Part shown: in pieces, positions 42,521 through 50,545 of the stretch
Numbering within the stretch: position 1 is the first letter of the stretch
Layout of the letters: the number at the start of each line of letters is the position of its first letter
Assembly (NCBI GenBank): GCA_965223095.1
Contig: OZ244979.1
Location: forward strand, 930,001 to 994,000
DNA from: J054 sp965223095
GTDB lineage: Bacteria; Pseudomonadota; Gammaproteobacteria; Steroidobacterales; GCA-2729495
DNA length: 64,000 nucleotides
Direction: 5' to 3'
Notes under the pieces: generated by a model
Databases searched by the model: none
What the model was told of the DNA's origin: nothing
Seen by the model: only the letters and a program-made list of their open reading frames with translations
Position numbers and translations under genes: made by a program

Positions 42521-43054
42521 ATGCAATTCAAGCAACTTCGCAAAGCGGTCTGTTTCGCTGTGTTCTTCGCAGGCTTGCTGTGCTCTGTCCAGTCATCGCT
42601 GGCGGGCGAATGTCGAGATCGCTTGCAGCCCTTGCTGCTAAAGCCCTCGCCCAACATGGCCAGCTTAGCAGCGGTCAGGTCTTTTTGTGCGGTCGCCTAT
42701 CAGCAGGGCGATCCCGATGCCGGCTATCAGCTGGCTTTGCTTGATTTGGGCTTGGAGGATTGGCGGCCCGAGCGTGCCATACCGCTAGTGAAATCCGCTG
42801 CCTTGGCGGGAATTTCCGAAGCCCAGTATTGGCTTGCTTGGCAACATGAGGCGGGTCCGCTCTTACCCAATGATTGGGCGCAGGCTGTGCACTGGTACCA
42901 AGCCGCCGCCGCTCAGGACCACCGTTTGGCGCTGCAAAGACTTGCCGATGCCTATGCGCGGGGCGAGCTTGGGCTAATACCGGATGCTCGGCTGGCCGTG
43001 AACATGCGCTCGCGAGCCCAGCGTTGCACCCAACAAGGAGGTGAGCCTCGATGA
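42521..43054 (+). CDS. Exported Sel1-repeat protein
   Basis: A 177-residue protein with a signal peptide cleaved near SLAGE. Two to three Sel1-like helix pairs are visible, e.g. SEAQYWLAWQHE and AVHWYQAAAAQDH. Sel1 proteins are scaffolds for protein contacts in the periplasm. Paired cysteines near the start of the mature part and at the end may form disulfides. Its stop overlaps the carbonic anhydrase start by 4 bp. Confidence 0.8.
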   Translation: MQFKQLRKAVCFAVFFAGLLCSVQSSLAGECRDRLQPLLLKPSPNMASLAAVRSFCAVAYQQGDPDAGYQLALLDLGLEDWRPERAIPLVKSAALAGISEAQYWLAWQHEAGPLLPNDWAQAVHWYQAAAAQDHRLALQRLADAYARGELGLIPDARLAVNMRSRAQRCTQQGGEPR

Positions 43055-43710
43055 GCAATTTAGAGAAATTATTGCAAGGCAATCGCGATTGGGCGAAACA
43101 GTCACAGGAGCGAGATCCGGAATTTTTTAGCCGCTTAGTGGGGCAGCAGGCACCCGACTATCTGTGGATTGGATGTTCTGATAGCCGTGTGCCGGCCAAT
43201 CAAATTACCGGGCTGCAACCCGGCGAAGTATTTGTTCATCGTAATGTCGCTAATCTGATTCCGGGCGAAGACTTGAATAGCCATTCGGTTATTCAGTACG
43301 CCGTCGAAGTACTAAAAGTTTCCCACGTGATCGTATGTGGTCACTCCGGTTGTGGTGGTGTTACCGCGTCTTTGCGCGACCAACCTGCGGGCTTGGTAGA
43401 TAATTGGCTAACTAGCGTTAGAGCCTTGCGAGATCGATACGCGACTAGCTTGAGTGCCGTACCGACCGAAGCCGAGCGAATATCGATGCTTTGCGAGCTC
43501 AATGTCATCGAACAGGTCATGAACCTGAGCCGCATGCTGGTGGTCCGTCACGCCTGGGATGCCGGTCAAAAACTCCAACTGCACGGCTGTGTATACGGCC
43601 TTGAAGATGGTTTGCTGCGGGATCTGGGGATGTCCGCTGCCGGTGAAGCTGAAATCGAGCAGAAGTACCAGATCGCACAATCACGCATTCTCGCGCCTGC
43701 GCAAGCCTAA
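43051..43710 (+). CDS. can: Beta-class carbonic anhydrase
   Basis: A 219-residue beta-carbonic anhydrase that interconverts CO2 and bicarbonate in the cytosol. The zinc ligands are in WIGCSDSRVP (Cys and the Asp-Arg pair) and CGHSGCGGV (His and Cys); HRNVANLIPGED and the ESVIQYAV-like segment SHSVIQYAVEVL are also typical. A strong GGAGGTG site lies inside the end of the preceding Sel1 gene. Confidence 0.95.
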   Translation: MSNLEKLLQGNRDWAKQSQERDPEFFSRLVGQQAPDYLWIGCSDSRVPANQITGLQPGEVFVHRNVANLIPGEDLNSHSVIQYAVEVLKVSHVIVCGHSGCGGVTASLRDQPAGLVDNWLTSVRALRDRYATSLSAVPTEAERISMLCELNVIEQVMNLSRMLVVRHAWDAGQKLQLHGCVYGLEDGLLRDLGMSAAGEAEIEQKYQIAQSRILAPAQA

Positions 43711-43776
43711 GGTATGCAGTACGCGGCGGTGATCCTTGGTTTGCCTTGGATGCCGCGGGGCTGTTAGCCATACGCA

Positions 43777-44259
43777 ATGGTCATTGCGCTAAAGTTCATC
43801 CTTGGCATTGGTCTGTGCCTCGTGGGGCTGGCAGGTCTCTTGTTGCCGGCAATACCAGGAGCGCCGTTGCTCTTTCTGGGCTTGGTTGTCATCGCTTGGG
43901 CTGAAAATTTCGCCTATGTTGATGGATCCGCCATTGCGGTATTGGGGCTGCTTGCCGCACTAACCCTGGTAGTTGACGTGGCAGCGGGTGTTTTGGGCGC
44001 GAAGGGTTTTGGCGCGTCCAAACGGGCGCTCTGGGGCGCCGGCCTGGGCGCTCTGATTGGCTTGTTTTTCGGTATTGCCGGTGTCTTACTCGGCCCCTTA
44101 GTGGGTGCCTGCCTCGCAGAATTCACCTTGGCGCAGGATGTGCGTGGGGCAGGCCGAGCAGGTTTAGGCGCTAGTCTTGGCTTGTTGTTGGGCGTGGCTG
44201 TGAAGATCGCGCTGGCGTTCTCCATGCTTGGAGTCTTCGCGGTGACACGGCTGCAGTGA
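43777..44259 (+). CDS. DUF456 membrane protein
   Basis: A 160-residue protein made almost entirely of Gly- and Leu-rich membrane segments (about four to five). The repeated glycine motifs in GAKGFGASKRALWGAGLGALIG and GPLVGACLAEF identify the DUF456 family, whose function is unknown. It lies 66 bp after the carbonic anhydrase gene and 9 bp before the next gene. Confidence 0.85.
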   Translation: MVIALKFILGIGLCLVGLAGLLLPAIPGAPLLFLGLVVIAWAENFAYVDGSAIAVLGLLAALTLVVDVAAGVLGAKGFGASKRALWGAGLGALIGLFFGIAGVLLGPLVGACLAEFTLAQDVRGAGRAGLGASLGLLLGVAVKIALAFSMLGVFAVTRLQ

Positions 44260-44268
44260 TCAACCGAC

Positions 44269-44667
44269 ATGAATGAGCATAAAAAAGATCAAGAATTTTA
44301 CGATTACTATGAATATTTGGTTCGCTACATTGCGAATCGAATGATGGATCCGCATCGGTATTTCGAACAAAAGCTCATGGGCGAAATGCGATTGTCGAGT
44401 GCCATCGCTGAAGAAAATGCACTGCTTGCCACCGTGCTGAAGTGGCTGGAAGGTGACTTGCTGAGTGAACAACAAGTCGCAGTGCTAGGCAATAGTTTAC
44501 TGACCAACGCACTTCCCAGTCTGGATTTTGCCCGGACTTATCCCGATGCCTTGCGCCAATTACTGGTGGCGGACGGGCCTGATGAAAGCTTGCAAGCCAT
44601 TCTTGATGGTGCCAATTTGCTGCCGGGTGATCGGCGACTGATCGAAAAACGCTTGGCTAAGAATTAG
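44269..44667 (+). CDS. Cytosolic helical protein of unknown function
   Basis: A 132-residue acidic protein, mainly helical by composition, beginning MNEHKKDQEFYDYYEYL with a cluster of aromatic residues. It has no cysteines, signal or membrane segment. It follows DUF456 by 9 bp. No family is recognised. Confidence 0.68.
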   Translation: MNEHKKDQEFYDYYEYLVRYIANRMMDPHRYFEQKLMGEMRLSSAIAEENALLATVLKWLEGDLLSEQQVAVLGNSLLTNALPSLDFARTYPDALRQLLVADGPDESLQAILDGANLLPGDRRLIEKRLAKN

Positions 44668-44781
44668 CTAGTATATTTAGCCTGCTTATCGGTCAGCCCG
44701 TGAACATAGGGATGAATTGCTTGGTTAAATAGGCATTGGCCTGATTCAATGGCGAAAGCCCTTGTGTCATCGAGGTGAGGA

Positions 44782-45063
44782 ATGAAGAAGAAACCGCGTA
44801 TCGATATTGAATACTGCACGGGTTGCCGTTGGCTGTTACGCGCTGCCTGGCTCGCCCAAGAGTTGCTCAGCACATTTGAAGATGATCTCGGCGAGGTTGC
44901 CATTCGCCCCGGCCATGAGGGCGGTGTCTTCGAGATTCACCTCGACGGACATAGTATTTGGTCGCGTAAAGCTGAGGGGCGTTTCCCCGAGGCGAAAGAG
45001 CTAAAGCAACGGGTTCGCGACAGCATCGCGCCCGGTCGCGATTTGGGGCATGTTGATCAGTAG
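44782..45063 (+). CDS. SelW/Rdx-family thioredoxin-like protein
   Basis: A 93-residue protein with the SelT/W/H pattern IEYCTGCRWLLRAAWLAQELL near the N terminus and GGVFEIHLDG in the middle. The redox motif is C-x2-C; this is the Cys form, with no UGA selenocysteine codon. These small proteins are thought to handle thiol redox. A GAGGTGAGGA stretch gives a strong ribosome site. Confidence 0.9.
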   Translation: MKKKPRIDIEYCTGCRWLLRAAWLAQELLSTFEDDLGEVAIRPGHEGGVFEIHLDGHSIWSRKAEGRFPEAKELKQRVRDSIAPGRDLGHVDQ

Positions 45064-45106
45064 CGGGCGGTATCTTGTTAACACGTGCTTAAGTACCGGT
45101 TAGCTC

Positions 45107-45595
45107 ATGCCCTCAAACGGTGCGCCGCCTAGTCTGGATTCTGTAATCCGTAATCTTCAGGCGCGCGGTATCGAAGTGCCTAGCGGCAATCTACGGCTCG
45201 ATGGCTACGGTGACTCCCCGCAGTTGTCGGCCGAGCTGATCGAGCTAATTCGAGCCGGTAAGAAGCAGGCCGGTAGTTCGCTGCGATGGAGTTATGACTT
45301 TGATCGAGAAGCGCTACCCAAGGCCGGCGACATCGGTATCGTCCTTACGCATGACCACAAGCCGGCCGTGCTGACGCGCGTTCGTTCGGTAACCATCCTG
45401 CCGTTTGACGAAGTGACGGCCGCTTATGCGACCTTGGAGGGTGAAGGGGATCTGTCCTTGGCGTATTGGAGAAAGGTTCATTGGCGCTATTTTTCCAAGG
45501 AATGCAGACGGATTGCCCGTGAACCAGCCAAGAGCATGCCGGTAGTGTGCGAGATCTTCGAGGTTCTGCGTAGCCTGCGTGAGGATTCAGCCTGA
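45107..45595 (+). CDS. ASCH-domain protein
   Basis: A 162-residue protein. It contains the ASCH pattern of a basic helix before the barrel (LIRAGKKQAGSSLRWSYD), then GDIGIVLTHDHKPAVLTRVRSVTILPFDEV, and ending with a WRKVHWRYFSKECR segment. ASCH domains have a PUA-like fold and bind RNA or modified nucleosides; some act as N4-acetylcytidine amidohydrolases. The exact substrate is not clear. Confidence 0.83.
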   Translation: MPSNGAPPSLDSVIRNLQARGIEVPSGNLRLDGYGDSPQLSAELIELIRAGKKQAGSSLRWSYDFDREALPKAGDIGIVLTHDHKPAVLTRVRSVTILPFDEVTAAYATLEGEGDLSLAYWRKVHWRYFSKECRRIAREPAKSMPVVCEIFEVLRSLREDSA

Positions 45596-45675
45596 TCACC
45601 AGTCAGGCTTGGTTCTGTGTGGCTCTCATTGCCTTATGCTATGACTTGCTGGTTAGTAGAACTTGGAGCAGTAAC

Positions 45676-45957
45676 ATGAAAGCATCTTGGAACGGTAAGC
45701 TCATCGCGCAAAGTGACGACACCGTGGTCGTGGAGGGTAATCACTATTTTCCGGCTGACTCCGTCAAGAGCGAGTTTCTACAGGCGAGTGATACCCAAAC
45801 CAACTGCCCATGGAAGGGTACGGCAAGCTATTATCATTTGCAGGTTGACGGTAAAACCAATCGCGATGCTGTTTGGTACTACCCGCAAACGAAATCAGCA
45901 GCAAAGAAAATCGAGGGCCGTATCGCGTTTTGGCGTGGGGTGGAGATAAGCGACTAA
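45676..45957 (+). CDS. DUF427 family protein
   Basis: A 93-residue protein starting at 45676 after a TTGGAG site. It has the DUF427 signature: WNGKLIAQSDDTVVVEGNHYFP, NCPWKGTASYYHL and a closing AVWYYPQTK region. The family is common and of unknown function. It lies between the ASCH gene and an alpha/beta hydrolase, all in one direction. Confidence 0.88.
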   Translation: MKASWNGKLIAQSDDTVVVEGNHYFPADSVKSEFLQASDTQTNCPWKGTASYYHLQVDGKTNRDAVWYYPQTKSAAKKIEGRIAFWRGVEISD

Positions 45958-45976
45958 TTCCTGATAGCTTGGGCTT

Positions 45977-46756
45977 GTGGTCAACAAACGCGAAGTAACT
46001 TTGCCCGTCGCCATTGCCGGCCGAGAACTGCGTTTGGCCGCCTGGCGGCGAGAAACCCGGTCGGATGAACTATTGATTTTTGTTCACGGCTTGGCTTGTA
46101 GTAAGCGCAGTTTCTTAGCGGCTTGGCAGCGACCCGAGCTGCGTGACTACTCCCTGTTGGCCATTGACTTGCCCGGTTTCGGTCATTCTCCTAGACCCAA
46201 AACTTTTGGCTATGACTTGGCGGATCAAGCACGCCTGCTTAAGACGGTGCTGGATAGCCATGCGTCGCGAAGCGTATTTTTGATCGCACACAGTATGGGG
46301 GGCAGCCTGTCACTTTTGCTGCCGCCGAGGGTGCTGGCACGTCTGCGTGGTTTGATTTTGATCGAGGCGCGTCTCTATGTATCAAGCTGTGGTACGGCGG
46401 CGGAGGTCAATCGGCACGACTATCGCGGCTTTGAATCTGAATTTTTGCCTCAATTTCGTAACCGGGTTATGAACGATTCACGACTGGCCTTTGATCTCGA
46501 GCTGGCCGATCCAGCGGCCTTTTTTCACAGCGCCAAGTCGTTGGTACGCTGGGCAGCATCTGGAAAGCTGATCCAGAATTTTTCTCAGCAAGATGTTCGT
46601 TCTTGGTTCTTGTACGGCGCTGATAACAGTCACCTGAAAGAAGTTGCGCAGCTTCCAAGGCAGCGGACCGTTGCCATTCCCGATGCCGCGCATTTTCCGA
46701 TGCATGACAACGCGCCGGCTTTCTATTCAGCATTGGCAGATATCGTGATTCGTTGA
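45977..46756 (+). CDS. Alpha/beta-fold hydrolase
   Basis: A 259-residue cytosolic hydrolase starting with GTG. The oxyanion segment is FVHGLACSKRSF, the nucleophile elbow is AHSMGGS, and the catalytic His is in DAAHFPMHDN. The DLPGFGHSPRP loop is typical of esterase or C-C hydrolase relatives. The substrate cannot be predicted. It follows DUF427 by 19 bp. Confidence 0.88.
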   Translation: MVNKREVTLPVAIAGRELRLAAWRRETRSDELLIFVHGLACSKRSFLAAWQRPELRDYSLLAIDLPGFGHSPRPKTFGYDLADQARLLKTVLDSHASRSVFLIAHSMGGSLSLLLPPRVLARLRGLILIEARLYVSSCGTAAEVNRHDYRGFESEFLPQFRNRVMNDSRLAFDLELADPAAFFHSAKSLVRWAASGKLIQNFSQQDVRSWFLYGADNSHLKEVAQLPRQRTVAIPDAAHFPMHDNAPAFYSALADIVIR

Positions 46757-47064
46757 GGCCGGGAATCTTTGAATCGCAGCCGCGTGGAACATATTGGGCT
46801 TGCTCGAGCTTACAAGTACCAAACGGCCTACTGCGATGCTTGTAGCGCGTATTGCCAGCCGTCGTGAATTTTTTATGGAGCTGCATGTATTTGTTGCCCA
46901 AGCGGCAGTCGCGTAATTGACACTGAGATTATCACGGCGTGGCTAATGATAGACTGCTGCTCTACGTTGATAAGTTCTTGAGTACCTGTGCCACGGTTTA
47001 TAAGCTGAGTGCGTCGGTGGTCAGCTGGCCTGCCCGAGCGCTGCCTAAGAACAGGAGACAAAAA
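46757..47064. other. Gene-free stretch after the hydrolase gene
   Basis: No convincing gene occupies these 308 bp. A TTGACA hexamer at 46917-46922 resembles a -35 box but has no well-spaced -10. The next gene has its own strong ribosome site at 47053-47058, so the reading frame that extends back to 46939 is not taken as coding. Confidence 0.4.
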
Positions 47065-47418
47065 ATGCGAGTGTCGATCACCGGGGACGTACCTGATTCT
47101 CCACAGCTTACGGAGTTGGAGCACGGTGTATTGAAAACCGCGCTGGCGGCGGATATGCAGCAAGCACAAAGCGCACAGGTTGTATCCCGGACGTACAGCG
47201 GTGTGGGGTTTATCACCAAGCTCAAAGTAGCCGATGATGCACCGAGGCTTAATGTGGACGTCTTGCCCACGGTTTACGGCCGGCATCCCAATCTATCGGC
47301 CGCCGCGGAATTCATGCTCCAGCTCAAAGACGGACGCTTGCATAGTATTGAAGCCTTTTGTTTTCAAGGTATGTGGCCTGAGGACGAAGATAAGTTTGCG
47401 CTCGGCACGGCGCCCTAG
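47065..47418 (+). CDS. Small protein of unknown function
   Basis: A 117-residue protein starting at 47065 behind AGGAGA at 6 bp spacing. It has no signal or membrane helix and shows an alpha/beta alternation, with a C-terminal segment LQLKDGRLHSIEAFCFQGMWPEDE that looks like a ligand- or metal-binding end. No family is recognised. Confidence 0.7.
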   Translation: MRVSITGDVPDSPQLTELEHGVLKTALAADMQQAQSAQVVSRTYSGVGFITKLKVADDAPRLNVDVLPTVYGRHPNLSAAAEFMLQLKDGRLHSIEAFCFQGMWPEDEDKFALGTAP

Positions 47419-47511
47419 AGCGGCTACCCAAGATCTTAATTGCGCGGTAAGCTATCGCATCCAAGGCGTAAGATTTGGCGCTTTAAATAACAAGAACCCT
47501 CGGGAGCGAGC

Positions 47512-47910
47512 ATGACTGGATACGGAAAACTCAATCTTGCTGGCATGTTGCTACTTCCAGCAGCGGCCGTCTTGGCGGCACTGATCGTATTCGGACCGCG
47601 CAGCGACACCTTGCTCGCCGTTGCCGGTATTAACTTGTTACCGATGTTACTCGGCGGCGCGGTTTCGGGTTTGCTGTTGCGGGGTGCAAACCGCGCCATG
47701 GCGGGACGCGGTATCGCCTTGTGGCCAACGCTGATTCCCGCCATCATCGGCGCCGTTTGGTACCTCTGGCGGGCCCTGATGCCCGAAACCGTAGCGCCGG
47801 GTCGTGAATATCTCGCCGCCCCTCAGTATCTGTTGATGGGCGTAATTGTCCTCAGCCTGGCGGCATGGATCGGTTGTCGAATAGCGCGATCCAACCGCGC
47901 CAATAGCTAG
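47512..47910 (+). CDS. Small membrane protein of unknown function
   Basis: A 132-residue protein with four hydrophobic segments (about residues 8-26, 35-58, 68-84 and 100-120). A GGGAGCGAG stretch precedes the ATG. No motif identifies a family. It lies 94 bp after the preceding gene and 18 bp before the next. Confidence 0.68.
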   Translation: MTGYGKLNLAGMLLLPAAAVLAALIVFGPRSDTLLAVAGINLLPMLLGGAVSGLLLRGANRAMAGRGIALWPTLIPAIIGAVWYLWRALMPETVAPGREYLAAPQYLLMGVIVLSLAAWIGCRIARSNRANS

Positions 47911-47928
47911 TTCGCGAGAGACCATTCC

Positions 47929-48993
47929 ATGATCGCGATTGGTCGCTTGCCCGCGGCGCCTGAGTATTATCCTTACCGCAAGCTGGGTGATCGTCCGAAC
48001 ATTATTGTTGACGGTTCGCCGTTGAGCTCGACCGTTTTAACTTTATCCCACTGGCCCAACAACAATACACCGGCGGCACTGCGACGAGACACATCAACGG
48101 AAATCGTGTTTGCCTATTTGGCACAGCCGGATTTTCATGTTCAGGCCCCTTTTGTTTCGAATAATCATTTCGATGAAGATGGATTATTCGGCATGTTTAG
48201 CTTGTGCTATCCGGAGCTTGCGACTCAGTATCAAACGCTATTGATCGACGCATCGCGGGCCGGCGACTTTGGCTACTTCGATTCTCGTGATGCCGCGCGT
48301 TTGGTGTTCTGCGTGGAAACCTGCGCTGATCCCGCTACTTCAGATTTACCGAGAGAAGTATTCAACGCTTGCGCGGCGAACCGTGTCCCGCATCTATATC
48401 GTGAAATGCTTGCCCGCTTGCCCGTTTTGCTAGAGGACTTGGCGGCGGCAAAAGAATTGTGGTCTGAGCAAGACGAACATCTTGAAGATGGATTAGCGAT
48501 GTTCGCCGATGGCCGACTTTCCATCGAAGAGTATAGCGAAGCCGACTTGGCGGTGGTGCGTATTCCGGAGGGTTTGCCGCCCAGGATGGCCCGCCGGTAT
48601 ATCAGTTGTGAGCGTGCACCTGTGCACCCCTTTGCCATTCACCAACAAACTCAATGTAGTCGCATACTGCGCATGGAAAACCGGCGCTATGAATTGCAGT
48701 TTCGCTATGAAGGCTGGGTGCAGTTGGCCTCGCGCCGACCCGCCTTGCGGGTTGCACTAGACGGGCTGGCGGAGCGCCTAAACGATAGGGAAACCGCACC
48801 GGGACAATGGCTTGCAGAAGCAGTCACCGAGGTTGCTCCGCGGCTATATCTTGATGGTGTCGAAGGTTCGTCTATTGATCCCGATACTTTTCTGTCGATG
48901 GTTTTAAGCTACTTGGACTCAGCGCCCATTGCCTGGGATCCCTACGATTGGCAGCCAACGGAAGACACCAAGCCCCTCAAAGAGTCGGCCTAG
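47929..48993 (+). CDS. Large cytosolic protein of unknown function
   Basis: A 354-residue protein with no signal or membrane segment. The N-terminal region has a striking pattern, IIVDGSPLSSTVLTLSHWP followed by FVSNNHFDEDGLFGMF. Its conserved-looking Asp and His residues recall metal-dependent phosphoesterases such as the DHH group, though the match is not secure. The C-terminal half contains RYELQFRYEGWVQLASRR. Its stop codon shares one base with the start of the VOC gene, so the two are coupled. Confidence 0.75.
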   Translation: MIAIGRLPAAPEYYPYRKLGDRPNIIVDGSPLSSTVLTLSHWPNNNTPAALRRDTSTEIVFAYLAQPDFHVQAPFVSNNHFDEDGLFGMFSLCYPELATQYQTLLIDASRAGDFGYFDSRDAARLVFCVETCADPATSDLPREVFNACAANRVPHLYREMLARLPVLLEDLAAAKELWSEQDEHLEDGLAMFADGRLSIEEYSEADLAVVRIPEGLPPRMARRYISCERAPVHPFAIHQQTQCSRILRMENRRYELQFRYEGWVQLASRRPALRVALDGLAERLNDRETAPGQWLAEAVTEVAPRLYLDGVEGSSIDPDTFLSMVLSYLDSAPIAWDPYDWQPTEDTKPLKESA

Positions 48994-49421
48994 TGGCTAA
49001 GCAGCTGCGGCCATTTCATTTGGCTGTGCCGGTGGCTGATCTTGATGATAGCCGGCGTTTTTACGGCGGCTTATTGGGTTGTGAAGAGGGCAGGTCTGAT
49101 TCGCGGTGGATCGATTTCAATTTTTTCGGTCACCAGCTCGTTTGCCACCTTCAGCCTAATGATCCTGGCACCCCGCTCGAGAATTCCGTAGATGGTCACC
49201 AAGTTCCCGTGCCGCATTTCGGTTTAGCCTTACCCATGCGGGAATGGCAGCAATTGGCAGATCGTCTGGTGGCGGCAGACGTAGACTTCGTCATTCCTCC
49301 GCAAGTGCGTTTTGCTGGTCAAGCTGGAGAACAGGCCACCCTGTTCTTGTCAGACCCTAGCGGCAACGCGCTGGAATTCAAGGGTTTCGCCAACCTAGAC
49401 AAACTATTCACGACTGTTTGA
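48993..49421 (+). CDS. VOC-family glyoxalase/dioxygenase-like protein
   Basis: A 142-residue protein with two beta-alpha-beta-beta-beta units of the vicinal-oxygen-chelate fold. It begins RPFHLAVPVADLDDSRRFYGGLLGC, with a middle His in VPVPHFGLAL and a closing Glu in GNALEFKGF as likely metal ligands. GTG 48993 overlaps the preceding TAG by one base. It resembles glyoxalase-type enzymes; the substrate is unknown. Confidence 0.88.
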   Translation: MAKQLRPFHLAVPVADLDDSRRFYGGLLGCEEGRSDSRWIDFNFFGHQLVCHLQPNDPGTPLENSVDGHQVPVPHFGLALPMREWQQLADRLVAADVDFVIPPQVRFAGQAGEQATLFLSDPSGNALEFKGFANLDKLFTTV

Positions 49422-49486
49422 GGTATAGCTTTACCGAACATTGATGCCGCGCAATAGTAGCTCGGTTGGGGAGTCACTCACAGTTT

Positions 49487-49536
49487 GCGGCGACAAATTG
49501 TCACGATCTCCAATTGCTGAGCCAATTTGTCGCCGT
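49487..49536. repeat. Long inverted repeat between convergent genes
   Basis: CGGCGACAAATTG at 49488-49500 pairs perfectly with CAATTTGTCGCCG at 49523-49535 across a 22-base spacer, and a G-T wobble extends it by one. It lies between the convergent VOC and DksA-like genes. TTTATT follows on the plus strand. It may be a terminator with an unusually long loop or a two-site operator. Confidence 0.65.
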
Positions 49537-49579
49537 TTATTATGCTGGGGGCGCAGCGCAGCCTGGGACGGTACTCAAA

Positions 49580-49906
49580 TCAGCGGTGTTCGGCGGCACA
49601 ATCCACGCATTCAGTCGATTCCGGCATGGCTTCCAGCCGTTGGGGGCTAATTTCTTCGCCGCAGCTAAAGCACTTGCCATATTGATTATTGTCTAAGCGT
49701 TGCAGGGCTGCTTCTATTTCAGCCAATTGCTCCACGGCTTCGTTCTCCAATGCAGATACCACTTGAACATTACCCAATTGGGCTGCTTGTTCAGAAGAAT
49801 CGGCTTCCAGGGGATCACGCGCATGCTCGTGAATTCGGTCAACGCGCCTGGATAGTTCTTGCTTTTTGGCCATTAGGCGCTGGCGAACTTGCTTACTGTC
49901 AGTCAT
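49580..49906 (-). CDS. DksA/TraR-type C4 zinc-finger protein
   Basis: A 108-residue protein with an N-terminal helical coiled coil and a C-terminal zinc finger, CFSCGEEISPQRLEAMPES with a second C-x2-C in ECVDC. It is shorter than DksA (about 150 residues) and matches the DksA-like group that may bind the RNA polymerase secondary channel. Whether it carries the acidic coiled-coil tip needed for DksA activity is doubtful: the tip region has Asp/Glu but no clear DxxDxA. Confidence 0.88.
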   Translation of the reverse strand: MTDSKQVRQRLMAKKQELSRRVDRIHEHARDPLEADSSEQAAQLGNVQVVSALENEAVEQLAEIEAALQRLDNNQYGKCFSCGEEISPQRLEAMPESTECVDCAAEHR

Positions 49907-49924
49907 GTCTATTGTCCGTTGGCT

Positions 49925-50542
49925 TTATGCGGGCTCAATGCCCTGAATCATGATCGACATTTTAACGAGTTCTGCCAAGGAACGCGCGGCCATTTTCTCC
50001 ATCACTCGCGCCCGGTGAATCTCCACGGTTCTCTGGCTCAGCTCTAGGTCCATGGCAATCACTTTGTTCGCCAGCCCGCGTACCACGCAATCCATCACTT
50101 CCCGCTCACGTGGTGTGAGTTCGGCAAACCGCTTCTCAAGATCTCGTTTTTGTTCTTCTTGAAAGTAATGTTGGGCGTCCCAGGCTAGGGCCTGGTTGAT
50201 TCGATCCAGGAGTTTCTGATCACGATAAGGCTTTTGTATAAAGTCAAAAGCACCATCATGCAAGGCCTTTACCGCCATAGGTATATCGCCATGACCGGTT
50301 ACAAAAATTACCGGAATTTTTGACGCCCGAGCCAATAGTCGAGCATGCAATTCCAATCCGCTCATGCCCGGCATGCGGATGTCCAGCACGATACAGCCCC
50401 GCCAATCATCTTCGAAGGCATCCAAAAACGCCTGACCCGAATCGAACAACCGGCATTCAATGCCCATGGAATTCAAGAGCATGCCCAGCGAGTCACGCAC
50501 CGCTTGATCATCATCAACAACGTAGACTGTCTTTTCGCTCAT
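49925..50542 (-). CDS. FixJ-type response regulator
   Basis: A 205-residue regulator with a receiver domain (phospho-acceptor Asp54 in IVLDIRMPGMSG) and a LuxR-type helix-turn-helix (residues ~135-200, LTPREREVMDCVVRGLANKVIAMDLELSQRTVEIHRARVMEKM). It lies 3 bp after the PAS kinase gene, so they are a pair. FixJ relatives often switch on oxygen-regulated respiratory genes. Confidence 0.9.
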   Translation of the reverse strand: MSEKTVYVVDDDQAVRDSLGMLLNSMGIECRLFDSGQAFLDAFEDDWRGCIVLDIRMPGMSGLELHARLLARASKIPVIFVTGHGDIPMAVKALHDGAFDFIQKPYRDQKLLDRINQALAWDAQHYFQEEQKRDLEKRFAELTPREREVMDCVVRGLANKVIAMDLELSQRTVEIHRARVMEKMAARSLAELVKMSIMIQGIEPA

Positions 50543-50545
50543 GGC

